From an uncultured Desulfovibrionaceae bacterium (lineage in GTDB: Bacteria; Desulfobacterota; Desulfovibrionia; Desulfovibrionales; Desulfovibrionaceae), in assembly GCA_947178315.1 (NCBI GenBank), contig CAMWXW010000026.1, forward strand, positions 1 through 7,528: a stretch of 7,528 nt of DNA, read 5' to 3'. Under the pieces are notes generated by a model. It was not told where the DNA came from, ran no database searches, and was given only the letters and a program-made list of their open reading frames with translations. Positions 1 to 6,130 of the stretch are shown here, in pieces. The position numbers and the translations under genes are program-made. The stretch's first letter is position 1, and each line of letters opens with the position of its first letter.

Positions 1-36
1 GTGTATACTAATAGAAATTATTTATGGAGAAGAGAA

Positions 37-924
37 ATGACAAAGCAAGCATTCATTACAAAATCTATTATTCCTGTTGCAGGTCTTGGAACTCGCTCTC
101 TTCCAGCATCGAAAACCATACCTAAAGAGATGCTCCCAGTACATGATAAACCTACAGTACAATATATTGTTGAGGAAGCCGTCAATTCTGGATTGGAACA
201 TATAGTTTTTATCACCAATAGAGATAAGAAGTCTATAGAAGATCACTTTGATTATAATCTTCAATTAGAAGCACTTTTAGCAGAGAAAAACAAACCAGAA
301 TTATTAAAAGCAGTTCGTGATGTTGCAGAGTATATCTCTATAGTCTCCATACGCCAAAAACAACAAAAAGGACTAGGACACGCTATACTCTGTGCAAAAG
401 ATTTTATTCATGATGAATATTTTGCTGTCATGTTAGGAGATGATCTCTTTTTCTCTCCAGTTCCTGGAATTAGACAGCTTATGGACGTTGCCGTACAAAC
501 AGGGAAGTCTGTTATTGGAGTGATGGAAGTTGAAGAAAGCAATGTTTCAAAATATGGTATTATCGACCCAATTGTAGTCGATGATACAGATAGTATGATA
601 TATAAAGTACGCAATATCGTTGAGAAGCCTAAACAACATGAAGCTCCAAGTAGGCTTGCAGTTGTTGGTAGATATGTTCTCTCAGACAAGATTTTTGACT
701 ATTTAGAGACTATCTCACCTTCTGTAGATGGTGAAATTCAACTAACAGACGCTATTCAACGTATGGCACAAAATGAAGGAGTCCTTGCCGTTAAAATTCA
801 AGGAGAGCGTTTTGATGCAGGTGATAGAATAGAATATCTTCTTGCCAATATTCATTTTGCACTCCAAGATGAACGTCTTGCAGAGCAACTCACGACGAGA
901 TTACTTTCCATGTTACAAAAGTAA
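37..924 (+). CDS. galU: UTP–glucose-1-phosphate uridylyltransferase (GalU)
   Basis: This cytoplasmic enzyme joins UTP and glucose-1-phosphate to give UDP-glucose, the glucosyl donor for envelope polysaccharides and the precursor of UDP-galactose and UDP-glucuronate. The 295-residue product has the usual family length. Visible motifs are the nucleotide-binding loop GLGTRSLPASK with PKEMLPV (residues 16-34), QKGLGHAI (110-117), the metal-binding GDD (134-136), EKP (196-198), GRYVL (211-215), GEIQLTDA (232-239) and FDAGD (259-263). The frame is open from base 1 with a GTG, but I chose the ATG at 37: GGAGA lies 6 bases before it at 26-30, and homology begins with the residues just after it. The gene stands alone in view and converges on the IHF/HIT unit; its promoter lies outside or at the window edge. 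The function is confident. Strict specificity for glucose-1-phosphate over a related sugar phosphate is inferred from the family. Confidence 0.95.
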   Translation: MTKQAFITKSIIPVAGLGTRSLPASKTIPKEMLPVHDKPTVQYIVEEAVNSGLEHIVFITNRDKKSIEDHFDYNLQLEALLAEKNKPELLKAVRDVAEYISIVSIRQKQQKGLGHAILCAKDFIHDEYFAVMLGDDLFFSPVPGIRQLMDVAVQTGKSVIGVMEVEESNVSKYGIIDPIVVDDTDSMIYKVRNIVEKPKQHEAPSRLAVVGRYVLSDKIFDYLETISPSVDGEIQLTDAIQRMAQNEGVLAVKIQGERFDAGDRIEYLLANIHFALQDERLAEQLTTRLLSMLQK

Positions 925-930
925 CTAGAT

Positions 931-980
931 TGAGGATAGGTATAGCATCTTCTTATATAAATAGAACGCTATCTACCTCA
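931..980. repeat. Imperfect inverted repeat just after galU, possible weak terminator
   Basis: TGAGGATAGGTATAGC (931-946) can pair with GCTATCTACCTCA (968-980) if a few bases bulge, leaving a loop of about 21 bases. It starts 6 bases after the galU stop, the right place for a terminator. However, no T-run follows on the + strand, so a Rho-independent role is doubtful. It may act instead as a 3'-end stabilising hairpin. Confidence 0.35.
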
Positions 981-1050
981 CATAACTTCTATAAATGTAA
1001 TATGAGATAAAAGAACTCTTAATGATACATAATTGTATTATATTATTTTT

Positions 1051-1084
1051 GAGATAATTTACTCTTATCACTTAGTATTATCTC
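1051..1084. repeat. Perfect 8-bp inverted repeat in the galU/ihfA convergent spacer
   Basis: GAGATAAT (1051-1058) and ATTATCTC (1077-1084) are exact reverse complements separated by 18 bases. The T-rich run lies before the repeat on the + strand, not after it on either strand, so it does not look like a standard intrinsic terminator. Its role is unknown; in such AT-rich DNA chance is possible. Confidence 0.4.
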
Positions 1085-1135
1085 TAACTGCTATGTATGC
1101 TAAGATATAAAAATAAAGAATAAATAATAGGTAAC

Positions 1136-1169
1136 GTCATGTTAATCATAGCGTGTTAATTAACATGAC
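1136..1169 (-). terminator. Hairpin downstream of ihfA, probable terminator of the HIT–ihfA unit
   Basis: GTCATGTTAAT (1136-1146) and ATTAACATGAC (1159-1169) form a perfect 11-bp stem with a 12-base loop. Read on the minus strand, the hairpin begins 10 bases after the ihfA stop and is followed by a T-rich stretch with several short T runs (about 1135 down to 1105). Position and shape suit a Rho-independent terminator, although the stem is AT-rich and the T tract is interrupted. Confidence 0.55.
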
Positions 1170-1179
1170 TGCTACTGAG

Positions 1180-1491
1180 TTAATTTGCTCTCTTTCTATT
1201 CAATGCATCTCTAAATTTCTTAGAAAGTCCAAAGACTAACACATTGCGAGAAGGCAATATCATTGGTTCATCAGTTTGAGGATTTCTCCCTTTACGTGCA
1301 TTTTTTGCGTATGCAGAAAATTTACCAAATCCACTTATCATGAGCTCTTTATCCTCTTTGATACCCTTTTTCATGAGTAAAATAAGCTCTTCTACTAATT
1401 GTTTTACCTCTGCACGATTCTTTTGTGTTTTAATATAAATTTCATTTACAATCTCTGCTTTTGTTACTGTGGTATTTGAATTATTTGCCAT
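1180..1491 (-). CDS. ihfA: IHF-alpha/HU-family DNA-bending protein
   Basis: This is a small histone-like protein of the HU/IHF family. Members bind DNA as dimers, bend it sharply through two beta arms, and help organise the nucleoid, transcription and recombination. The 103-residue product shows the N-terminal helical part starting at TKAEIVNEIY (10-19), the core ISGFGKF (52-58), and the beta-arm signature ARKGRNPQT (65-73), whose proline intercalates into DNA. The sequence after the arm resembles IHF-alpha more than typical HU, hence the symbol; the call between IHF-alpha and an HU paralogue is less certain than the family. The frame opens four codons earlier at 1503, but I chose the ATG at 1491 because GGGGAG lies just before it (spacing about 4 bases) and the upstream ATG has no ribosome binding site. 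It follows the HIT gene closely, so the two are probably co-transcribed. The extra N-terminal residues MANNSNTTV are longer than in E. coli IhfA. Confidence 0.85.
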   Translation of the reverse strand: MANNSNTTVTKAEIVNEIYIKTQKNRAEVKQLVEELILLMKKGIKEDKELMISGFGKFSAYAKNARKGRNPQTDEPMILPSRNVLVFGLSKKFRDALNRKRAN

Positions 1492-1512
1492 AGCACTCCC
1501 CATGTATATAAA

Positions 1513-1929
1513 TTATAAGTTACTGATAATAGAATCTGCTATTCCTTGCAGTTCTGCTTTATGCGGTGTTGCCTTCCCTTGCCAGTGGTTTAATCCATCA
1601 TCAGCATAACGAGGGATAATATGCCAATGGATATGAAATACCATTTGACCAGCACCGCTCCCATTATTTTGAAGTATCTGTATTCCTTCTACGGAGAGGG
1701 CTTTTGTAATAGCATTACTAACAATTTGTAATCCATGCATTACAGATTCACTATAATGAAGATCAAAATCAAGTATATTGCTACAATGCACTTTAGGAAC
1801 AAGTAATGTATGTCCTTTTGTTATAGGTGCAATATCCAAAAAGCCTATACACATATCATCTTCATAAACAATATAAGAGGGGATTGATTTTGTAATAATA
1901 TTACAAAATATACAGTGTGTAGTATTCAT
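1513..1929 (-). CDS. HIT-family (histidine triad) nucleotide hydrolase, HinT-like
   Basis: Cytoplasmic HIT proteins of the HinT type hydrolyse nucleoside phosphoramidates and related adenylated compounds; the physiological substrate in bacteria is often unclear. The 138-residue product has the defining triad H-x-H-x-H in FHIHWHIIPR (H99, H101, H103), with the nucleophilic histidine expected at H101. An N-terminal CIFC (C6, C9) and H48 match the zinc-binding pattern seen in many bacterial HIT proteins. KGHTLLVPK (38-46) is the conserved strand region. A GTG at 1950 and an ATG at 1947 lie in frame. I prefer the ATG at 1929 because GAGAG lies about 6 bases upstream and family alignment usually begins near the CxFC motif. 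It is the first gene of a probable two-gene unit with ihfA, whose open frame starts 9 bases after this stop. Confidence 0.9.
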   Translation of the reverse strand: MNTTHCIFCNIITKSIPSYIVYEDDMCIGFLDIAPITKGHTLLVPKVHCSNILDFDLHYSESVMHGLQIVSNAITKALSVEGIQILQNNGSGAGQMVFHIHWHIIPRYADDGLNHWQGKATPHKAELQGIADSIISNL

Positions 1930-1970
1930 ACTATACTCTCGTAACATCACCGTACATACAATAACGGCTT

Positions 1971-1999
1971 AGTATATGAAATATATTAGTGCATTACAT
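1971..1999 (-). promoter_or_regulatory. Candidate promoter of the HIT–ihfA unit
   Basis: On the minus strand TATACT (1976-1971) matches the sigma-70 -10 consensus at five of six positions. ATGTAA (1999-1994), spaced 17 bases upstream, is a poor -35 (three of six). The -10 lies about 40 bases before the HIT start codon. In AT-rich DNA such matches arise often by chance. Confidence 0.3.
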
Positions 2000-2173
2000 G
2001 AATAATATCCAAAACTCTAGGAATTATTACACTAAGTCACTAATTTTTAAGTTTATTTTATGTAACAATAAAAAAATAGTCAATATATTTCTTCTTTTAG
2101 ACTCACTCTCTCTTCATCAGCAAAATATCACTAGAATACATAACTCCATACTAAAGAATCACATCTATACCAC

Positions 2174-2201
2174 TTGTCTTTATCAGTATATCTGGTACTA
2201 T
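2174..2201 (+). promoter_or_regulatory. Candidate extended -10 promoter of the 26-codon ORF
   Basis: TTGTCT (2174-2179) as -35 and TACTAT (2196-2201) as -10 are spaced by 16 bases, and TGG directly before the -10 provides the TGn extension. Transcription would start near 2208, leaving a leader of about 37 bases before the ATG at 2245. A closer pair, TTGATA and AATAAT, sits at 2201-2229 but would start transcription inside the ribosome binding site, so it is less likely. Confidence 0.3.
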
Positions 2202-2244
2202 TGATATGTACTTATTATTACAAAATAATACAAAGGAGCTATAT

Positions 2245-2325
2245 ATGAATATCATGAAAGTTCTTTCTCTTTCCGTCGTACTTGGGGGCTGTATCTATTA
2301 TCTGTGGTTCTATGATAAGAAGTAG
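2245..2325 (+). CDS. Putative 26-residue membrane or lipoprotein-like peptide
   Basis: I do not recognise this gene. A strong ribosome binding site, AAAGGAG (2232-2238), stands 6 bases before an ATG that opens 26 codons and ends in TAG. The peptide starts MNIMK, continues with a hydrophobic stretch VLSLSVVLGGC (6-16), then an aromatic segment with Tyr, Trp and Phe (17-23), and ends DKK. Two readings fit: a single membrane-spanning segment (about residues 6-23) with a charged tail, or a tiny lipoprotein whose lipobox is LGGC (13-16) with cysteine 16 lipidated, leaving a mature peptide of 11 residues. A candidate promoter lies upstream. It converges on the antiporter gene, with 24 bases between stop codons. 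Evidence for translation is the binding site, spacing and coherent composition; the short length makes chance possible. Confidence 0.5.
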   Translation: MNIMKVLSLSVVLGGCIYYLWFYDKK

Positions 2326-2349
2326 CCCCTCAAGAGGAGATAGATATAC

Positions 2350-4323
2350 CTATCCTTGGAAGTACTGCATATTACGCTCTAAATTGACTTTATCACCAAA
2401 GAGATAGACTATATCTCCTTCTTGTAATAGTGTCGTTCCATCAATATTAGAAAGTACAGATTCATCTCTTCTAATTGCAATAATATTGATTCCATACTGC
2501 GCTCTTAGCCCACTTTCTTGTATACTCACTCCACAAAGAGCAGAATTCGGCTTTACACGTACTGAGATGACTTTATGAGATGCCTGAAGAACATCAAGCT
2601 CTTTAGAAGAAGTTGTTACACTTTCAATATTATCAAGGCGTAACGCATCATAATAATCTTTTCGAATAGAAGCAATAATATCATAAATATCATTGACAGG
2701 GACATAGTATTTACTAAGGACATTAGAGAAGACTTCAATACTGCTCTCAAAGTCTTCAGCAATGACTTCATTTGCACCAAGAGACTTCAATACCTCAATT
2801 TCTTTGAGATAACGTGTTCGAGCAATAATTCGTACAGACGGATATTCTTTGTGTACAATCTCTACAATTCTGCGTACAGCAATCATATCAGAGATAACAA
2901 TAGCTAAGACACGAGCCTTATGAAGGCTTGCGTTTTCTAAAATAGTATGTTGAGTTGCATCACCATAGTGAACACGCTCACCTTTCTTTGAAAGATTCCT
3001 TACAGTTTCTGGATTCATTTCAATAATAGTATATGGTATATTCACAGCACGAGCAGCTTGAGTCAAATACTTTCCTCCAAGACCGTATCCAATAATTACA
3101 AGATGATCAGTCAATTCATTTGTTATGGTTGCTTCATCGTCATCGATATTCTTGCTATCAATAAAACGATTACACCATAGAGCAAAAGAAGGAGCCCAAT
3201 CAATTAAAAAAGGAGTACAAATCATGGTAAGAATACTTGCCCCTAAAAAGTACTGATATTGTGTCTCTGTAAGCAGTGTGACATCAAGAGCAGCCTTTGA
3301 GAGAATAAAAGAGAACTCTCCGACTTGAGCAAGAGAAAATCCAACAATAATTGCAGGTCGTAAAGGATATCTCAAGCAAAGAATACTGATGACAGTAGCA
3401 ACTATTTTAATAAGAATCATGCAGAGCGCAATAAGTAGAAGAGTGCCTATATGTGCAACAGCAAAATGAAGATTAAAAAGCATACCGACGGAGATAAAAA
3501 ATAAGCTAGTAAAGACATCTCTAAATGGAAGGACTCCTTCTAGTGATGAAGTACTGTACTCTGATTCAGAGATAAGAAGTCCGGCTAAAAAAGCTCCTAG
3601 TGAAAGAGAGAGTCCAACACTTGAGGTAACAAAGGCTATTCCTAAGCAGATGACTAGAATAGAGAAAAGAAGGATTTCTTTATTATGTGTCGCTATCATG
3701 ATAGTGCGAAGAACAGCAGGAATAACTTTTCGTGCAAGGAAAAAAAAGACAACGATGAGTGCAAGATTGACAAGAAGAGAACCTACCTCTGTAAGCGAAT
3801 TCTCACTCGTCCCAGAGAGAAAAGGAATAATCAATACCATAGGAACAATAATGAGATCCTGAAAAATAAGAAGAGAGAGAGAAAGCCTACCATGTGGCGA
3901 ATCCATAGAATTATTGGATTGAAATATCTTTAGGACAATAGCAGTAGAGGATAAAGAGACAAGAAATCCCATGACAAGTGATGTACCAAAACTATAAGAA
4001 CATAGATATGCAATGATAAAGACAATAAGAGTACTAAATCCAACCTGTAATCCGCCTCCAAGAAAGACAGGCTTCTTCATGCGTATTAACTCTGTAATAG
4101 AGAGTTCAATACCTATAGTAAAGAGAAGAAAAATAATCCCTATTTCAGCAAGGAGTTCGATTTCATGAGCAGAATCAAGTAGTGCAATACCATGAGGACC
4201 TAAGACTATTCCAGTAAATAGAAATCCAATAATCGCAGGGAGTCGTATTTTAGAGCATATAAATACAATAACGATAGCAACAGCGAATAATATTGTTACC
4301 TCTTTCAATATACCAAATTCCAT
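2350..4323 (-). CDS. Kef/CPA2-type monovalent cation:proton antiporter with RCK (TrkA) domain
   Basis: This inner-membrane exchanger is of the CPA2 family, likely moving K+ or Na+ against protons and controlled by a cytoplasmic nucleotide-binding module. The 657 residues fall into three parts. An N-terminal exchanger domain (about 1-385) has roughly a dozen hydrophobic segments, including LLFTIGIELS (66-75), LIFQDLIIVP (152-161) with the conserved FQD acidic residue D156, and AQVGEFSFIL (332-341). An RCK-N/TrkA-N Rossmann fold begins at HLVIIGYGLGG (407-417, GxGxxG) with E435 at the end of the second strand, where acidic residues favour NAD(H)-type ligands. An RCK-C domain spans about 584-655. 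This is the KefB/KefC/YbaL architecture, but glutathione gating cannot be judged from sequence. The start at 4323 is preceded by GGAG and AGAGG within 16 bases. It appears monocistronic, with a 214-base spacer from ribD upstream and a convergent mini-gene downstream. Confidence 0.92.
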   Translation of the reverse strand: MEFGILKEVTILFAVAIVIVFICSKIRLPAIIGFLFTGIVLGPHGIALLDSAHEIELLAEIGIIFLLFTIGIELSITELIRMKKPVFLGGGLQVGFSTLIVFIIAYLCSYSFGTSLVMGFLVSLSSTAIVLKIFQSNNSMDSPHGRLSLSLLIFQDLIIVPMVLIIPFLSGTSENSLTEVGSLLVNLALIVVFFFLARKVIPAVLRTIMIATHNKEILLFSILVICLGIAFVTSSVGLSLSLGAFLAGLLISESEYSTSSLEGVLPFRDVFTSLFFISVGMLFNLHFAVAHIGTLLLIALCMILIKIVATVISILCLRYPLRPAIIVGFSLAQVGEFSFILSKAALDVTLLTETQYQYFLGASILTMICTPFLIDWAPSFALWCNRFIDSKNIDDDEATITNELTDHLVIIGYGLGGKYLTQAARAVNIPYTIIEMNPETVRNLSKKGERVHYGDATQHTILENASLHKARVLAIVISDMIAVRRIVEIVHKEYPSVRIIARTRYLKEIEVLKSLGANEVIAEDFESSIEVFSNVLSKYYVPVNDIYDIIASIRKDYYDALRLDNIESVTTSSKELDVLQASHKVISVRVKPNSALCGVSIQESGLRAQYGINIIAIRRDESVLSNIDGTTLLQEGDIVYLFGDKVNLERNMQYFQG

Positions 4324-4456
4324 AGTCCTCTCGCTCCATATAACTATCTATTCCCTATGTAAAAGACACGTGTAGCATAAAATAGTAGGTAGTAAATAAA
4401 TTATGTATAATTTCAAATATTTAGTATACACAATTAAAGAGAATAGTACAAGAGTA

Positions 4457-4521
4457 AGAAGACATACGAGCATATAATATAACATCTCTATATACTCTCA
4501 TACGAGTATCTATGTCGTTCT
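4457..4521 (-). terminator. Compound hairpin after ribD, possible operon terminator
   Basis: An inner stem ATACTC/GAGTAT (4492-4497 with 4504-4509, six-base loop) is enclosed by an outer pairing of AGAAGACATA (4457-4466) with TATGTCGTTCT (4511-4521) containing one bulged base. On the minus strand it starts about 16 bases after the ribD stop and is followed by a pyrimidine-rich but not T-only stretch. It could end the glyA–ribD transcript or protect its 3' end. The long unpaired arm between the two stems makes the fold uncertain. Confidence 0.35.
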
Positions 4522-4537
4522 CTACAACCGAGCAATC

Positions 4538-5653
4538 TTATTTTGTATAGATAGCAATGATATCATTATGTAGAGTGTGTACAGTTTGTAATTGAAAGGA
4601 ATATGCCTCATCAACGGTACGTGGACTTCCACCAGAAAGCATAGGAATAGCATGTGAATCAGCAAAAAGAAGAGGAGCAACACAATGCCATAATTCAATT
4701 GGTATAGGTAGAGAGATAAGGCTATGTGCTAACATACTTCCCCCTTCACAGAATACATACCATATCTGATATTGCGAGTACAATATATGGAGAGCTTCTT
4801 TCAAATCAATACTCTCTTCCCCAGCAATCACAAATGAAACACCCATATTCTGAATTTTCTTAAACAGAGGATTCTTCACAGCCTCCCGACATGTAATAAC
4901 AATACACTCTGTCCCTCGATGCATTACCAAAAATGATGTATCAAGTCCACCTAGCGTTTTGCTTACAATAATAGGGCGAGGGTGTGATATTGCAGTATCA
5001 TGCACAGCATAGAGCTTTGGATTATCACACCTCAATGTATGAGCACCTACCATAATTGCTCCATGTGCTTTTCCCAAGAGAGCTCTCACACTATGCATAT
5101 ATTCTCTTGTTGTGTGATGCGTAATCCATTGGGAGTGATATTCTCGAGTAGCTATATATCCGTCCATTGTCGTTGCTAACTTTACAATGATATGTGGTAG
5201 CTGATAATGATTCCACATTGTAAAATCTTGAAGACAATATTTTGTTCTTGCATTCTCAAGAAGAATAACTTCAACATTATGTTCTTGTAAAAAGGATATC
5301 CCACCAGAAGCTGTGAGATGTGGATCTGTAGCTCCAATAACAATACGTCGCACTCCACTTGCAAGAATAGCTTCAACACAAGGAGGTGTTTTTCCATAGT
5401 GGATACATGGTTCAAGAGTAACAACAAGTGTGCATTGCTCTATCGGTATTCCCTTTTCACAGGCATTTTCAAGACAAACTATCTCTGCATGTTTTCCACC
5501 AAAATGACTGTGATAACCCTCTGCAACAATGGTATCATTGTATAACAAGCATGCCCCAACAGTAGGATTAGGAGCAACGATAAAACGATATCGCATAGCT
5601 TGTACAACAAGGTATTCTAAGGTAGTACGATAGAGTTCGAGTTGTGTTTCCAT
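4538..5653 (-). CDS. ribD: Bifunctional riboflavin biosynthesis deaminase/reductase RibD
   Basis: RibD carries out two consecutive cytoplasmic steps of riboflavin synthesis: zinc-dependent deamination of the GTP-derived diaminopyrimidinone ribosyl phosphate, then NADPH-dependent reduction of its ribose chain. The 371-residue product is full length. The N-terminal deaminase domain (about 8-148) has VAPNPTVGACL (26-36), HAE (55-57, zinc ligand H55 and proton shuttle E57) and EPCIHYGKTPPC (81-92, zinc ligands C83 and C92). The C-terminal reductase domain (about 154-370) has KLATTMDG (158-165), VGAHTLRCDNPKL (202-214) and FCEGGS (301-306). It is the last gene of the glyA operon, with only 3 bases from the deaminase stop to its ATG. 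No good ribosome binding site is visible at normal spacing, so translation is probably coupled to the upstream gene. No FMN riboswitch can precede it in this arrangement. The other rib genes are not adjacent. Confidence 0.95.
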   Translation of the reverse strand: METQLELYRTTLEYLVVQAMRYRFIVAPNPTVGACLLYNDTIVAEGYHSHFGGKHAEIVCLENACEKGIPIEQCTLVVTLEPCIHYGKTPPCVEAILASGVRRIVIGATDPHLTASGGISFLQEHNVEVILLENARTKYCLQDFTMWNHYQLPHIIVKLATTMDGYIATREYHSQWITHHTTREYMHSVRALLGKAHGAIMVGAHTLRCDNPKLYAVHDTAISHPRPIIVSKTLGGLDTSFLVMHRGTECIVITCREAVKNPLFKKIQNMGVSFVIAGEESIDLKEALHILYSQYQIWYVFCEGGSMLAHSLISLPIPIELWHCVAPLLFADSHAIPMLSGGSPRTVDEAYSFQLQTVHTLHNDIIAIYTK

Positions 5654-5656
5654 AGA

Positions 5657-6124
5657 TTATAGGAGTATCCGTTTCCTCTTTTTATCATAGGGAATCTGTT
5701 CAAAGATAAATGGACGTTGCTGTTGTACAGCCTCAATAATCTTATCTGTAAATTCAGTTGGATATGACTCAGCATAATATATTCCAGCAACACCAGCCAT
5801 AATCAGCATTTTACAACATGTAGAACACGGTTGCGTCGTACAGTATATAAGGACATCGCACAAGGAAATGCCCTGCTCCAATGCTTTAAGAATAAGAGAT
5901 TGCTCAGCATGTATAGCCCAACAATATTCCAAACGCTCTCCAGAAGGAACATCTGAACGAATACATGTATGTACACTCATACAAGAAGATTGAGGAATAA
6001 TAGTCATATTATAAGCAGTAAGGATAATCTGCTCATCTTTTACAGCTAAGACAGCAACACTACGTCGAGAACAATTAGACTGTTTCGCAAGCTCCATTGC
6101 TTTTTCCATAAACTCTATTTTCAT
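5657..6124 (-). CDS. Deoxycytidylate (dCMP) deaminase family protein, ComEB-like
   Basis: This zinc-dependent cytoplasmic enzyme is predicted to convert dCMP to dUMP, feeding thymidylate synthesis. The 155-residue product has the cytidine/deoxycytidylate deaminase signature: HAEQ (72-75, zinc ligand H72 and catalytic E74) and PCSTCCK (99-105, zinc ligands C100 and C103). The stretch between about 48 and 68 adds C48, H52, C54 and C68, reminiscent of the insert that holds a second metal or regulatory site in some dCMP deaminases; that role is inferred. I chose the ATG at 6124: GGTGA, overlapping the glyA stop, lies 6 bases upstream. An in-frame ATG five codons later is less likely. It sits 6 bases after glyA and 3 bases before ribD, so the three genes form one transcript. 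Its pairing with glyA fits a thymidylate role, but activity on a related cytosine or pyrimidine nucleotide cannot be excluded. Confidence 0.88.
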   Translation of the reverse strand: MKIEFMEKAMELAKQSNCSRRSVAVLAVKDEQIILTAYNMTIIPQSSCMSVHTCIRSDVPSGERLEYCWAIHAEQSLILKALEQGISLCDVLIYCTTQPCSTCCKMLIMAGVAGIYYAESYPTEFTDKIIEAVQQQRPFIFEQIPYDKKRKRILL

Positions 6125-6130
6125 ATTCTA

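Larger units (their letters stand above)
1930..2244. other. Divergent intergenic region between the HIT gene and the 26-codon ORF
   Basis: This stretch of about 315 bases is very AT-rich and separates the minus-strand HIT gene from the plus-strand mini-gene. It has candidate promoters at each end, listed separately. A 71-codon frame at 1989-2204 on the + strand has no ribosome binding site and an asparagine-, isoleucine- and tyrosine-rich composition expected of translated AT-rich spacer, so I do not call it a gene. I see no tRNA, strong hairpin or recognisable gene remnant. Confidence 0.6.

Noticed and set aside
1..36. Upstream GTG start giving galU 12 extra residues
   Set aside because: The added residues do not resemble GalU N-termini, and a good ribosome binding site sits before the ATG at 37. 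The frame may simply run in from outside the window.
1989..2204. 71-codon open frame on the + strand in the divergent spacer
   Set aside because: It has no ribosome binding site and a composition typical of AT-rich non-coding DNA, it overlaps candidate promoter sequences, and I recognise no motif.
2326..2357. Short hairpins around CCCCTCAAGAGG and GATAG/CTATC between the mini-gene and the antiporter stop
   Set aside because: Stems are only 4-5 pairs or have loops that are too tight, and no T-run follows on either strand, so a terminator call is not supported.
5182..5427. 81-codon frame inside ribD on the same strand
   Set aside because: It is an out-of-frame shadow within a fully conserved RibD coding region, without its own ribosome binding site.
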